Shown in pieces: positions 33,548 through 45,044 of a DNA stretch of 64,000 bases. How positions within the stretch are numbered: position 1 is the stretch's first letter; each line of letters starts with the position of its first letter. The translations under genes and the position numbers were made by a program. The stretch comes from Macrothele yani. Lineage: Eukaryota; Arthropoda; Arachnida; Araneae; Macrothelidae. Location of the stretch: positions 101,072,021 to 101,136,020 of the forward strand of contig CM076991.1 in the NCBI GenBank assembly GCA_039090855.1. The letters run 5' to 3'. The notes under the pieces are model-generated. The model worked only from the letters and a program-made list of their open reading frames with translations, made no database searches and was not told the DNA's origin.

Positions 33548-33992
33548 TATGGCAGTGAAATCTGGGTACTACAGAAGAAACATAGGAGTCGTTTGTGTGC
33601 TGGAGAAATGCGTTACTTACGGGTGGTTTGTGGCAAGGCACCTTCTGATCGTGTGAGGAATGAAGATGTGTTGCAGTTGTGTAATGTGAAGCAAAATGTT
33701 GTTAGCAAGGTGGAGACTAATATGCTTCGGTGGTCTGGCCATGTTGAAAGAATGAGTGACGAGATGCTTACTAAGAATTTTTTTTTTTTTTTTAGCCCAA
33801 TTGGCAAGAAGGAAAGGCAGAGGAATGCCAAGGAAATCATGGGAGGATCAGATTCAGGAGTATCTGCATGAGAAAAAGATGATGAGTATGCAGTACAGAA
33901 GATCTTGTGTACGTCGTGAGATGGATGTCCGTGAAGCCTGTGTTGGGTGTCAAGATCGCTGTAAATGGAGAAGTATGATACGGCAACAGTAA
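33548..33992 (+). pseudogene. non-LTR retrotransposon C-terminal fragment
   Basis: Starts [18 protein letters not shown], then MLRWSGHVERMSDEMLTKN. A poly-T run (from 33778) interrupts. The frame resumes as AQLARRKGRGMPRKSWEDQI, then RRSCVRREMDVREACVGCQD and RCKWRSMIRQQ before a stop at 33990-33992. The YGSE-W and GHVERM motifs are typical of the region after the reverse transcriptase in arthropod non-LTR elements. Confidence 0.75.
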
Positions 33993-34361
33993 ATAAATAA
34001 TCAGTTAAAAATTTATCTGGTAGTTTGTATTTTTTTGTGGAGCTAACCTCTGAATCTCAGAGAACAGCTTAGTGATATGTACGTATGCATTGATTGATAC
34101 GACTAAATTTAAATGCGGAGGACAATTAAAAACTTTTGTTTCACTTATCAAACAATACATTTAAATGACTAACTTTGTACTTATTGCATGTAAAATCTGT
34201 ATGTAACCATGCGTCTAAATTTTATTTAAATTAGATACAAACTATGTCCCTTTACGTTATCTTAATAACAGAATTTCGTTTTTATTATGATTATCCTAGG
34301 TCACGAGGTATATTCTAACAGTGAAAAGTGTATCGCTATATTACTCCGTTCCAGAAATGAT

Positions 34362-34445
34362 CACGGGTCAACGGGTTTACAGTTTCCTGGTCGGGTCAAG
34401 GTGTTCCAGATCCGATTTTGACCCGGTTTTATTCCCGTTTTATTT
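34362..34445. repeat. GGGTC-rich terminal-like segment
   Basis: CGGGTCAACGGGTTTACAGT, CGGGTCAAGG and GACCCGG motifs cluster here. A second cluster (CGGGTCCTGTTCGGGTCGGG) lies at 35540-35620. The two bracket the BED-finger frame at 34848-35177 and may be ends of one hAT-like element (inference). Confidence 0.4.
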
Positions 34446-34847
34446 TTGAAAAGAGAAAAATATATTCCAAAGAAAAATGCGCGTTGTGGAATTCTGTAGT
34501 CGATACTGGTGCCCACGCAGTAATACTGATTTGCCATGCAAAAATATTGTCGTCTCTTTCTTAAAGCAACGAAGATTTTCACCGACCGACGTCAGACACA
34601 CCGACATTATACTGTAAAAAAATATTTCCTTTGCGTTCTTTTACAGTGCGATTATCCAGGGTGCACGACCACGGTTTGCCTGTAATTTCGACATGTCATG
34701 TCGAAATTCGCCTGCTTCTCAGCTGATTCACTCTCTCCGTGCTAAGTTCACTGTATGACTAAGAGTTACTTTTCACATCGCACCTTTTACAATGAGCACT
34801 AAGGGGTTTTCGATTGATGTGCTAACATTCCGTTCCCATGACATGTC

Positions 34848-35177
34848 ATGTCGAAATTAACTCCTTATTTGTTAATATGGATGGATTTAATATTAAGGAG
34901 GTTGAGAAAGGCGTCGAGGCCAACAAATACGTGCTTGTTGATAACCATCAAGGGGAAGAATGAATGCTGGAAATTGTTTCGTATCATTAAGGAACCGGTG
35001 CATAATTCTGTGTTGTTTGGTCTTGCTTGTTGTTCAAAATGTGGAAAGTGCATAATTACAAAGAAATATGTCGACGGTGTAATAAAAGATTATGGAACCA
35101 AAAATCTAACGGACGATATGAAAGTATGCGCACCTCCATCAAAGCGTCAAATGAGTGAACAATCTAAATACATTTAA
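34848..35177 (+). CDS. short BED-finger-like ORF, probable hAT transposase remnant
   Basis: 109 codons. The central part, GKNECWKLFRIIKEPVHN, is followed by LACCSKCGKCIITKKYVDGV and TKNLTDDMKVC. The order W-x-x-F, C-x-x-C, then a late Cys resembles the BED zinc finger that opens many hAT transposases. The expected final His-x-x-x-Cys is changed: D-D-M-K-V-C replaces H-M-x-x-C. No catalytic domain follows, so the frame is a remnant and not a working transposase. The start is uncertain: the Met at 34848 lies within a repeated palindromic sequence (GACATGTCATGTCGAAATT). Expression is unproven. Confidence 0.5.
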   Translation: MSKLTPYLLIWMDLILRRLRKASRPTNTCLLITIKGKNECWKLFRIIKEPVHNSVLFGLACCSKCGKCIITKKYVDGVIKDYGTKNLTDDMKVCAPPSKRQMSEQSKYI

Positions 35178-35390
35178 AAATATATATTTGTGTAATGGTA
35201 AATAACGATTCCCATTTGTAATATACTCCATGGTTACGGTCATAGTCAGCCATTACTTCTGGATTACGCAAAATAGTGGCACTAAAAATGGCATTAAAAT
35301 TTAGCAAGTAACCAAATTTTATAATAAAAAGGATTTCAGTTATTAAATATCAAACAGTTATTGGGATGAATATATATAGAGAGACAGAGA

Positions 35391-35503
35391 TGGGTGACAT
35401 GGAGGAGACTGGCACAAGACAGACCGTTGTGGAGGAAACTTGGGGAGACCTTCGTCCAGCAGTAGATTGATAATGGTTGACAATGATGATGATGATGATA
35501 TAT
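35391..35503 (+). pseudogene. RTE-type 3' tail, truncated copy
   Basis: Nearly identical to the last 113 bp of 12575-12687, including the final (ATG)n run (here 35484-35500). The QQWIDNG codons are changed by one stop (CAGCAGTAG). Confidence 0.75.
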
Positions 35504-35935
35504 AAATTGAGTTTCGAATTTATAGTTCATAGCAGATTTGTCCGGGTAAGTTACGGGTCCTGTTCGGGTCGGGTCCAGTTATGGGAAGTTCGGGTCCGAA
35601 ATTTTTCACCCGTTTCCAACTCCACACCTCCCAATTTGCACTTGCAACCGCTAATGGTCGAAGTCTCGTGTGGCTTCACACTGCATAACAAAACACATGC
35701 ACTAAGAAAAGTATATACAGTGGTAAACCATTAAAAAAATTCAAGACAAAATCTAGGAATCTTAAGTTTTTAACTCATGTTCTTGTGAGAGCAACAGAAA
35801 GTACAGTGGCTTATTTTGATAAATCTGCAGATAATATAATTTATTAATTTGAAGAATTCACTACGTATTAATTACAAGCATATTGCTACAGTTTCCTGTT
35901 GAACGCATTTCACAATGATTTCCCGTCATAATTCT

Positions 35936-36070
35936 CGGATAGCCCGCTCAGGTGTCTTAGTCTTGGGGCGCACTCAAATGTCTAAGCTTTGGGGCCCACT
36001 CAAATAACATAGCCTTGGGATTCACTCAAATGTCTTTGTCCAGGGGCACCAGGACCTTGATCCGGCCCTG
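35936..36070. repeat. short tandem array with transposon-like end
   Basis: Three diverged units of about 31 bp (GGGGCCCACTCAAATAACAT type). The right end, read in reverse, begins CAGGGCCGGATCAAGGTCCT, which looks like a hAT terminus. Confidence 0.5.
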
Positions 36071-36329
36071 CATTTCACCCTTTCTTAAAGGTAACTGAAA
36101 AACACTGTCAGTTTAAAAATATCTTAAGTTCTAAAGCATTCGGTTGCTCCGAAAAATTACGATGAAAAATATACTTGATTTGTGATAAGTCCTCCTACAG
36201 ATAAAACATAATTATTACAAACCTATTGAAAGAAATCACAAACTCCATCAGAAAATAAAACGACTACTTCAACCGCATTAAAGACAAAAAACATTTCATC
36301 ATCACCCAATTAGAGTTCTGCTTAGAACG

Positions 36330-36445
36330 TGACTGCAGTTTATAGGTTTTTCTGTCTCAGCGGTAAGACGCGCCCAGCTTTTTTTTTTTTTTTTTTTTGA
36401 GCCAGTCCAATGGACCTCAGATTGAATCCCACCATGGAAAAAGGG
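36330..36445 (+). repeat. tRNA-like SINE head interrupted by poly-T
   Basis: A-box-like GTCTCAGCGGTAAGACGC is separated from the B-box-like CAGATTGAATCCCACC by a 20-nt T run and a short spacer. Low similarity; tentative. Confidence 0.3.
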
Positions 36446-37929
36446 AAAGGAATCTGTGGTGCATAGGCTGAAAAACTCGCAGTCTTGCAAAATTTCTGTA
36501 TAAATACGGAAAACCCCGTAAAGTACTTTTCTGAAATAAACGGAATTACTGATTATGGAAGTTCTGCCAAAATAGTGAAGTTAGAAAGAACGGAAACTTT
36601 TAAAAGCGGAATTTTTTTTTTTTTTTTTTTTGCGAGAATTCAGATTCCCCTTATTTTTAACATTGCAGAACAAACAAGCCAGCAAAAACTGTGCGAAGAG
36701 AAATATTCTCCATCTCTTCATGCCTTCAAGCACAGACACATTTTTCATATTCTCACTTGTTACTAATTGGACACCATTCCAAAACAGGACTGGGATGTCA
36801 TTTCTTGCTCCCAGATGAAAAAGTCAAGATAGTGAATGACACAGTGGCATTCACTGTACTTCCGTTTTTAATGTCTCTCTCTGGTAGGCAGTTGAAGTGT
36901 AGTTAGCAACATGTGGGTCCTCATGATAGGTACGTATATCTTCTCATTCTGAAGTGGCGACTTTATTTATTTGACTGGCCTGGGCTGCGTTGGCTGTTCC
37001 TTGTGTTTTAGAGCTAGTCCCCCCAAGGGGTAATAAACTTTGCTTGCTCCATCTAAAAGGCTGCGGTAATTGGATGTCCTTGGGCACTTCATCACAACTC
37101 GGCCGTGGTTTTCGGAAGCTACTACAGTCCTGGAAACGCATGATGATGATCCTGCCCAGGATATCTTAATTGGACACTGTATTTCACCAGGCGTCACGGT
37201 TTCCAAGAGGTCTTCCTCTTCGGTCTACCGAAGGGCCTTCATTTGTGAAGCCCGTTCCGTAGCTGGCAGTCTGTCAATCTTATTTTAACAAGGTACTAGA
37301 AGATGTATGGTGTTTCGAGTTGGCTTTTATAAAGAAGCGGTAAAATATCGTTTTCTTTTTTTTTTTTTTTTCATTGCGGTATTAAAATACACATCCTGTC
37401 AGACTGCATAGTAATAAAAAAAAAAGGCAATATATAAAAACTAGGCAAGAAATTGATGGGGAACGAGCAACGTGTTATTTTAGAAAAGTCACAGATATCT
37501 TTTCCGTTTTGTGATTTCAGTGCTGTCTCAAATTTTTCTTTCGGAAATTTTTTTTAGACGATGGGTTTAAAAAAAACAAACCCAGCTCGTGTTTGAAATA
37601 CAGTACTCCTGCTATGTGAAAAGAGTTAAGGGGGACCAAAAAAAAATCTATCCTACACTTGCAATGCTAATTCGTTCTATGCACATTTCCTGGAAGACTA
37701 TTGCGTTCTGTTCTTCCAAAACTTGAGTGGAAATAAATAAAGTTCTTAGCTAATATATATATACCTCAGCTGCGATTTCGAAAAAAAAAAAAAAAATGTT
37801 GGGATTATTACTAACATTCCATTTATCTCAGTCGGTGCGAAATCGGAATACTGCCCGATTGAGATAAATTGAATTTTAGCGACCGATATATCTAAACCAA
37901 AAGGGGGGCCCAAAAGTCCGCCCCCGAAA
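36446..37929. other. unannotated DNA
   Basis: No recognised domain; T runs at 36609-36630 and 37355-37371. Confidence 0.4.
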
Positions 37930-38430
37930 CAGAAATTTTCACATAGCAGCCCGATTTTACGAAAGCTACTGCAAAACAATTTTTTTCGTCCACTCATTTC
38001 ACCAGTACCGACCATAAACCTGTATTTGGTGATAACCAATCTCTTCTAGTCCCTTAAGAGTTTTATTTAATATTTATATATTTATTACTGTAAAATTTTC
38101 AAATTTCGGAGTAAGAAAAGCATGATGGGAAAGTGCTATTCACCTGACACAAACATCATGCCACTGGGTAGAAACATATATGTCTTTTCTTGGGTTCGTC
38201 GTCATTGTTACAGCCTTTTTTTACAGCTAATCAGTCAGAAAGGATTAGCGCCATTCATCTCCCTAAATTACCATTTCAATAACATAGTTAAGGAGGCAGT
38301 AACAATTTCTGATGCGCAGGTTCACTCGTTACAGCCGCGTTCAGCCACTTGTCAGACAGCGAATACATCCATTTCAGCTGATTTCAGCCCATTTCGCTAA
38401 ACCCAATTTAAATCGTTCCAGCCGGTTAAA
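37930..38430. repeat. dispersed repeat G, copy 2
   Basis: Co-linear with 27898-28378 for about 480 bp (CAGTACCGACCATAAACCTG, CATCATGCCACTGGGTAGAA, CAGTCAGAAAGGATTAGCGC). Confidence 0.65.
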
Positions 38431-39067
38431 GGGTTTTAAAACAATTCTGGCATGTATTTATAAATTGCAGCTGGGGTAATATATTAATGCAAAGGACTAC
38501 ATTTATTTGCGCATGAAATTTTGAACACCAGAACGCGACACTCTTTTAGAAAATGTGCATAGAACGAATTAGCATTGGAGGTATAGGATAGATTTTCCTT
38601 AGAGGTCCCCCCTTAAGACAGAGCTTACATGTCGCACTTTAGTCTTTCAGAGAATGTGTATAAAACGAATAAACATTGCACGTATAGGATAGATTCTCCC
38701 TTGAGGTCCTCGTTAAGGCAGAGAGCTTACACGTCTCACTTTATTTACAGTTACACATTTCTTTAGCTTTTCTTTGTTTTTTCCTTGCTCTCGTCTGTGT
38801 GGTTGACACTTAAACTGATCATTAATATTTGAACACATTACATATAGTAATGTCGATAATTTTAAGGACGAAGTACTGTTTCAGGTAAACTGTGAGGTAA
38901 TATGAATCGAAAAATTAATATCAGAGCAAAAATTGTTCCGAAATTTAGATTGTCCGATTTATTATTATAATTACTAGGTGAAAGCGTATCAACTAAGACA
39001 AGGAACAATAAGTAGCGTAGAGTAATTTTTTAACAACCAGGTATTTTATTTTTGTTTGTGAACTTAG
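38431..39067. other. unannotated DNA with a local duplication
   Basis: A segment of about 120 bp (AGAATGTGTATAAAACGAAT ... GTATAGGATAGATTCTCCCT) is present twice around 38545-38735. Related sequence also lies around 37660-37700. Otherwise nothing recognised. Confidence 0.45.
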
Positions 39068-39888
39068 TGTAATAGTGATAATTGTAAATAATCTTCTAAT
39101 AATAACGTAATGGAACGGGAATATTTATTTTATGAAATGTAGTGTCATGTAAATATCTTTTAATTGTTGAATTTTAATGAATATGTAAATAATTAAGAAT
39201 CCTTGCAATTTTAGAGTGTTTGAAAAGTAATCGTGGGAAACTTCTTAAGAATATATTTTTTGAGTTCGATTTGGAGGAAGCCAGTAAGTCACCGGAAACG
39301 ATTAGTTTATCGGCGGACTTCCTGGAGATGGACAACACACAGGATTTCGTGTGTAGATATCTACAACAGAAGAAGGCTTTTTTTTTTTTAGAGTTTTAAA
39401 GCGACTCATTAGGAAGGACTTCCGTCCTTCGGGGTGATGGCATTAGGAGTGGACATTGAGACGTAAAGGAAGAGGGTGTTCGGACGGAGGCTTGAGGAGC
39501 GTGTTTTGGAAGTAGTACGAAAAAATAATGAAGAGAACGAAACTTCTGAAGGGAGGATGATAACATGTCTTTGGGCAGATGTGACTCAGAGAAGGACAGA
39601 GAGGTTGGGGAATTTTGAGGAAGAAGTAATTTCGAGGAGGGGAGGTTGTCTCCGCGTACGAGCGACAAGCATGAATGTAGCGGGGAGCTAGGACACCTCA
39701 CGGTGACCCGGAGTTATCATAAATTAAGCAAAATCACGACAACAAAGGATTTTATCAGACGTGAAATCGCTTCTGTCGAATGATCTATTACTACTATATT
39801 GATGTTTACAGTGCTCAAGGAACCTTGCAATCTTCTGATTAAAACATATTTCGGTAATTAAAGAAAGAGTTAACACAGCACTGTGACA
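39068..39888 (+). mobile_element. approximately 850-bp dispersed repeat, copy C
   Basis: Starts TGTAATAGTGATAATTGTAA and ends AACACAGCACTGTGACA. The two ends are imperfect inverted repeats (TGTAATAGTG against TGTCACAGTG). The interior aligns with copies A and B, including the T run and GTCACCGGAAACGATTAGTT. Confidence 0.75.
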
Positions 39889-39896
39889 TATTTGGC

Positions 39897-39957
39897 GTCC
39901 GCGACAGGACTCGAACCTGCAATCTCCTGATTCGAAGTCAATTGTGCATACGACCAT
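39897..39957 (-). repeat. tRNA-Arg(TCG)-like pseudogene or SINE head
   Basis: The reverse strand keeps an anticodon stem-loop with loop CTTCGAA (T33 and anticodon TCG), a good T-arm (TTGCAGGTTCGAGTCCTG) and a 3' acceptor strand CGCGGAC. The 5' acceptor and D arm are lost. It sits directly beside dispersed repeat copy C. Confidence 0.55.
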
Positions 39958-39974
39958 AAAACAAGGTGCTGCTA

Positions 39975-40273
39975 TTCCACGTAACGCAACCGCAGAAATT
40001 CGTAAATTACGGGAATCGAACCCGCAACTCCCGATTTGCGCTCGAGTATGCTAACCATCACACCACCCAGAACAACGAAATCTAACCAACTGACGCTTAT
40101 CTGAGACGTCATGAGGCTTACCTGAGACAAAAGTCTGACGTGCCAGATAAAAGTCTGACGTCTGGGTAGTGTAATAATGGTTAGCATACTCGAACGCAAA
40201 TCGGGAGATGCGGGCTCGATTCTCGTTCCAGGACAATAAAACTTTCAAATTTCTGCGGTTAAGTTACATGGAA
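39975..40273. repeat. palindromic pair of tRNA-derived SINEs, family D
   Basis: Minus copy (head 40072-40008) and plus copy (head 40161-40233) face each other, as at 3980-4425. The arms match outward to TTCCACGTAACGCAACCGCA, whose inverse is AATTTCTGCGGTTAAGTTAC. The spacer (about 88 bp) contains a doubled AAAAGTCTGACGT. Confidence 0.75.
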
Positions 40274-42254
40274 GAACAGCTTGATTTATTTCTGTATTAA
40301 TTATTCCACGTGTTTTAAACTTAGAATTGTGCCGTTGCAAATGTTAAAATGTTCAGGCAGTTCATGCGCAGAAGCACAAAGAGTATTTTTTTCTTTTTCA
40401 TTCCTTCACAAATATAAATAATAGAATATCTGGGTATATTCTGCGATCTGTAGTAGTAATAATAGCGAATACCTCAGCGAATACCTGGTTAGATTCTGAA
40501 CATATCTGTTGCACTTTGACGAAACATTGTTTCGTGTATTTTTGTGACATTCCATATCACGGTAAGATTCTTACAACAATAAAATACAGCCAATCAACAC
40601 AGAGCACGTTTGTACCACTTTGCTTTGTTGTCGTAGCAACAAGAAACGATTTTTCATAGCTGCTGGTGTGACGTCACTCAACCAAATCATTCTGACATAA
40701 CGTCAGAGATGCATTACGTCACACGATTAAAATCGTTTCAGCAACTCTTTAGAAACAGGAAAATCTTACGTCAGGAATTTTTGTCGTTCATAAACGACAT
40801 ACAGAATTTTTCATTTAGAATCCTATCGTATGAAATTTAATTTTAAGATTCCCCTTGCGAACCCAAAATGATTATTTTACTAGATTGTCTAAAAATTCGG
40901 AGTTTCAATGCAGTAGGTAACAGTTTGTTATTATTATTTCATGCGTATGCTGAAGAAATATGATTTAGGAGCTTTCTTTTCCCTTAAACCACGAAATTCT
41001 CAGAACTAATTTTTTTTTCGCATAATATAACCTGGTATTCTTTTGTTTATATCTCTAAAAAAAAAAAAAAAAAAAAAAGGAAGAAAGAAAAATACTGCTT
41101 GTGTGCTTCTGGCCACGAACTACCATACCATTTTAACATTTACAACAGCGTGATTCTAATCTCCGTCATTATTGACGGTCTTCCACCTAGTACCTTAATA
41201 GTAATTAATATTATGCCACCGTGACGTCAGTTAAATATTACGAAGAGTCAAAAGTTCGTTCACTTTTGAAATACTCATAACGTTGGGACTCCATTTCTGA
41301 GCGAAACGAGCGCAAAGTTCCAGCTAATTCTTTACAACGTGAAGCGACAAAATATTTCAGAAATCTACTGTAAAAAGAATCTTGTTGTCCACTGCATTGT
41401 TGTGGGCTGGATGTATAAGATTGTTTAATGTTGCTTTAAGGACAGACGTCTTTGTCTAACTTTGCCAGCACAGAGTTTGCCTTGAATTTTATGCTGCGAT
41501 TAACTAGTAGTGCTACTTCCAGAAAAGTTGCCCGTACCACTCACTGTCTGAAAACTTTTGTCGGTTCTTGAATGGAAGGTAGAAAAAAAAAAAAAAAAAA
41601 AAAAAAAAGAAAGAAAAGAGAAAAGCAAAGGAAGCGAAAAGAAAATATTCGCTAAGAATTATACACGCGCATGAACTTCGAAACAGTTCTTTCAGCGTGG
41701 TCTAACCCATCATCAGCGAACTCCTTTTTCTTAAAAGCAGCTCTATTTTTAATGGCAGCGAAATGGCATTTTCAAGAGAATGAAATATAATATAATACGA
41801 ACATAAACATTACTGGTAGTCTGAAATCCGTTTTTTTTTTAATGGTGTACACTAATACATAACTCAAAACAAAAAGCTTCCACCTCCACTGCGCGTAAAT
41901 TTGAAAGGCATAGTGACTATCGAGATGCTAACGCACCGCCTCCTTGCAATTACAATCTTCCCCTTGATTTGCGCCCATCTTGGAGGGAATCTCCCAGCCG
42001 GTATGACGTCACGAACATGCCAAAACTTGCCTGAGAGGCAGCACCGTGGCTACAGCGATATCACGTTCCGTTTAATGCGTGCATTATTGACGTGAGTTGG
42101 AATTTTGTCGAATGAGCTGTTGAATGTTCATGTAGTCATTGCACTCTAACGTTTTCAATCCTGAGAATGCCTCCGGGTAGTGGTCAAAGCATGGCGTTTT
42201 GTGTAATGTATTAGTTTGTTGTTTTGTTTTTTCGGAAGGGGGGGGGGGGGGGGA
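40274..42254. other. unannotated intron DNA
   Basis: No recognised gene. It holds three perfect TGACGTCA octamers (40669-40676, 41222-41229, 42004-42011), matching the CREB/ATF consensus. A-rich tracts at 41058-41079 and 41583-41608. Confidence 0.45.
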
Positions 42255-42324
42255 GGGAGGAGAATTAACGACCTCAGCCAGAAAGTCGATGGGCTATAAG
42301 CTGTCGCCCGTCCTTAATTTAGGG
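42255..42324 (-). repeat. SINE family A, 3' part, split by another SINE
   Basis: Begins in a poly-G tract and carries TAAGCTGTCGCCCGTCCTTA, then AATTTAGGG at 42316-42324. The rest of this SINE resumes at 42643 with the same AATTTAGGG. Confidence 0.8.
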
Positions 42325-42642
42325 TCTCAGGGCCGCGGGTGGCCTAGTGGGCAACGTTCGTGACTGCCGCGGAAAGGACGTCAGGTTCGATCCCAGCAGG
42401 TACGAACGCTCGATCCACAAAATATCCGCCGTGCGTCGGATGGGCACGTTAAGCCGTCGGACCCCGGGTACTGTCCCCCAGGTAATAAATAAGAGCGTCT
42501 TCCTCCCCTTTCTACTTAGCTTCCGTATCACTTTCCTATCGGGCACTCTAGCCCAAATCTCCTAGCTTCCTATTTCTAAGGGCTGTTTAAGACTTGGGGT
42601 CAGACACTCCTTTCCTAAAATCCTCTACATATGATCGTGATC
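42325..42642 (+). repeat. tRNA-derived SINE, family B, inserted in a family A SINE
   Basis: tRNA-like head GGCCGCGGGTGGCCTAGTGG with B box GGTTCGATCC, body GGATGGGCACGTTAAGCCGT, ending CTACATATGATCGTGATC. Flanked by AATTTAGGG direct repeats (42316-42324, 42643-42651), the target site duplication. A second copy lies at 50211-50520. Confidence 0.85.
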
Positions 42643-42752
42643 AATTTAGGGCCGCGAGTTCCAGGGACAGGACAGAACCAGCGCCATATGACAAAAATTA
42701 AACCTATGCCGCACCGAGATTCCTAACCCGACCCATCTCGGACGAAAAGGTT
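42643..42752 (-). repeat. SINE family A, remaining part after the insertion
   Basis: Continues the family A body (GAGTTCCAGGGACAGGACAG) and decays before a clear tRNA head. Confidence 0.75.
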
Positions 42753-42774
42753 CCTAAATGACCGCTTTCAATAA

Positions 42775-43112
42775 CAAAGGTAAAGGGAAAGACCCTAGGC
42801 ATGATGGGGAAGGGCTAGTCCCCCTTACACGGATATCATGCCACTGCGTAGAAATAAGTGACTCAAACACCTCACTCTTTTCTTAGGTTCCTTGATATTG
42901 TATAGTTCTTTTAGCAGGTAATAAGTCAGAAAGGAATAGCGTCAATCATTCCCCTAAACAACAATTTTGAATAACAAAGTTAAGGGGGAAAGCAACGCTT
43001 TATGATGCGCAGGTTCACTCGTTCCAGCCGCTATCTGCCTACTTCTTAAACAGCGCATATATTCGTTCTGCGTATTTTGCCAATCTCGAGATAATTTGTC
43101 CCAGCCGGTTAA
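42775..43112. repeat. dispersed repeat G, copy 3
   Basis: Shares ATCATGCCACTGCGTAGAAA, AAGTCAGAAAGGAATAGCGT and GATGCGCAGGTTCACTCGTT with the other two copies; 5' truncated. Confidence 0.6.
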
Positions 43113-45044
43113 AGGACTGTGCTTTATAAATTATATTATTTCATAACCGTGAGGTATATGCTTTCTCGATACACCGGTTTTACTTTTTGATATTTCAGTG
43201 CACGTTAAAATGAATGAAATTTTTAGCGCATCTGCGGAGATTTGCATACTAGAAAAAAAAATACTTAAAAGTATGAAACTGAATAAGAGATGCTGACCTC
43301 CCCTAAGCGCGCCCCCCATCCCCGAAATGCAAAGCGCCTAACTCGCAGCCATTCTCCACCGTTCTTTCGAACGACCACCAACAACAGCCAGTACTCCCCC
43401 CGATAAGGGGCCGTAAAAGCGAAATCATTTTATATTCTTGACATAAAGGAATAACGCTCCAGAAACATTAGGGAAGGGACTTTCACAAGGCTCGGCAGCG
43501 ATTGAAATCAGAAAAAGGGTTCTTTGCGCGCTGTTCTGAAACGTCGCCAAGACAATTCTAACGCGTTTTAGATTTCGCTTCCATCCAGTTATTTTTATGG
43601 GAGAAAATATTTGGTGTTACTGACACAGGACAAGGGGATAATATTTTCTCTTAAAATTCCTGCCAATATCGATATCTTCAGAGGCATTAAACTTATCGTG
43701 ATAAAAGCATTCCCGGCAAGCTATTTCGATTTCGTTGCGAATTCAGTTTAGTTTCCAGATATCTAATAAATCTCCGGAATGGTGTTGCCATGCCACTCCA
43801 GTTGACACCAAGTTATGTGTAGCTTCTGTTTATCTCCATATATTTTGAGCGAAGAGCAATAAAACGCAACGTTGGAGATGGGGAACGGAGGCACGTGCAG
43901 ATTTCGTTTTGTGACGCAGACTCTTTGTAGATTAACATTCACCTGGAAAGGCAGTTAATTCAAGCTACAGTTATACTTACTTGATCAAGATATGCGTCCA
44001 AAATAAGATTTTGCTACACATTATCACTCGAGAAAAGTATGAACTCTTACTTGTTAGTTTAGAATTGGAGAAAGAGACAGGGCGCTTTCCGTTCCTCCCT
44101 ATTTTTTTTTTTATATTTCCAGGTAATCAAATGAATCGCAGAGTTCAAACTCCGGGTTCAGTAACTTTTAGAAATTATCATACAAAATTTAACGACGCAA
44201 AATAATGATCCAAGGTAACACAATATACAAAATTTCGCTCTTATGTCGTCTTCTGTATCATCTGGTGTGGTAAATTATTACCGGATCTTCCATAGTTATC
44301 AGAAGTGAAGTTCAGTAGCCATTTTTAGTGATAGTGAATTGTAATCATTTTCCTTCATTTTGACAAGCTGGAAAGCAAACGTCAATGCACTTCTTTTCTC
44401 ACGCGTCGCAGCAGAGGAGGGGTATTTATAGTTTCGTCGATGTGAGAAGAATGAAACTGGATATTATTGCTTTTCCGCCGTCCCAAGCAGCACGACGAAG
44501 CGGAAGAAGGGGCAGCGAAGCAACTAAGAACATAGAGTTTTGAGAGTGAAGGCGTGGCCGGGCCTTCTAGGAATCCGTTGGGCTTCTTTGGCAGAGGAGA
44601 GTATTGGTCGTGGGGTCGGTTATCGGAGCAAGGGAGGGCACAAGGGACTCGGTAGCAGAAAGTGGAGAAAGAAGGAGGTTTTTAGCGGAGGTGAAAAGAT
44701 CTCGCGTGAGGGCGTGAGGAGGATAACGGGTAAGCAAGCGGGCTGATGATATGGGAGAGAGAAAGAGATTAAGAGGGGTTAATATATAGAAAGAACGGAG
44801 ATCAGGACACGGCTTAAAGACATTCCCCGTAAAATCTGAATAAAAGTCTTCCTCGCTGCAAAATTTAGCTTCAGTCGATTCTCTTTTATATACTTTGTAT
44901 TGTATTTATCTGCTCCAGTCGGGAGAATTACGGGTTAAACCCCCGATACAGAACTTACTGCAAAGGAAGCATCAAACGAACCCTCCACACAGGGCGCTGT
45001 AATAGAACTCAGCACCAAGCCCTGTAACAAAATACCCAGATTTT
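43113..45044. other. unannotated intron DNA
   Basis: No recognised gene. GA-rich around 44500-44760. The piece at 44215-44275 is a stray unit of the following tandem repeat. Confidence 0.4.
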
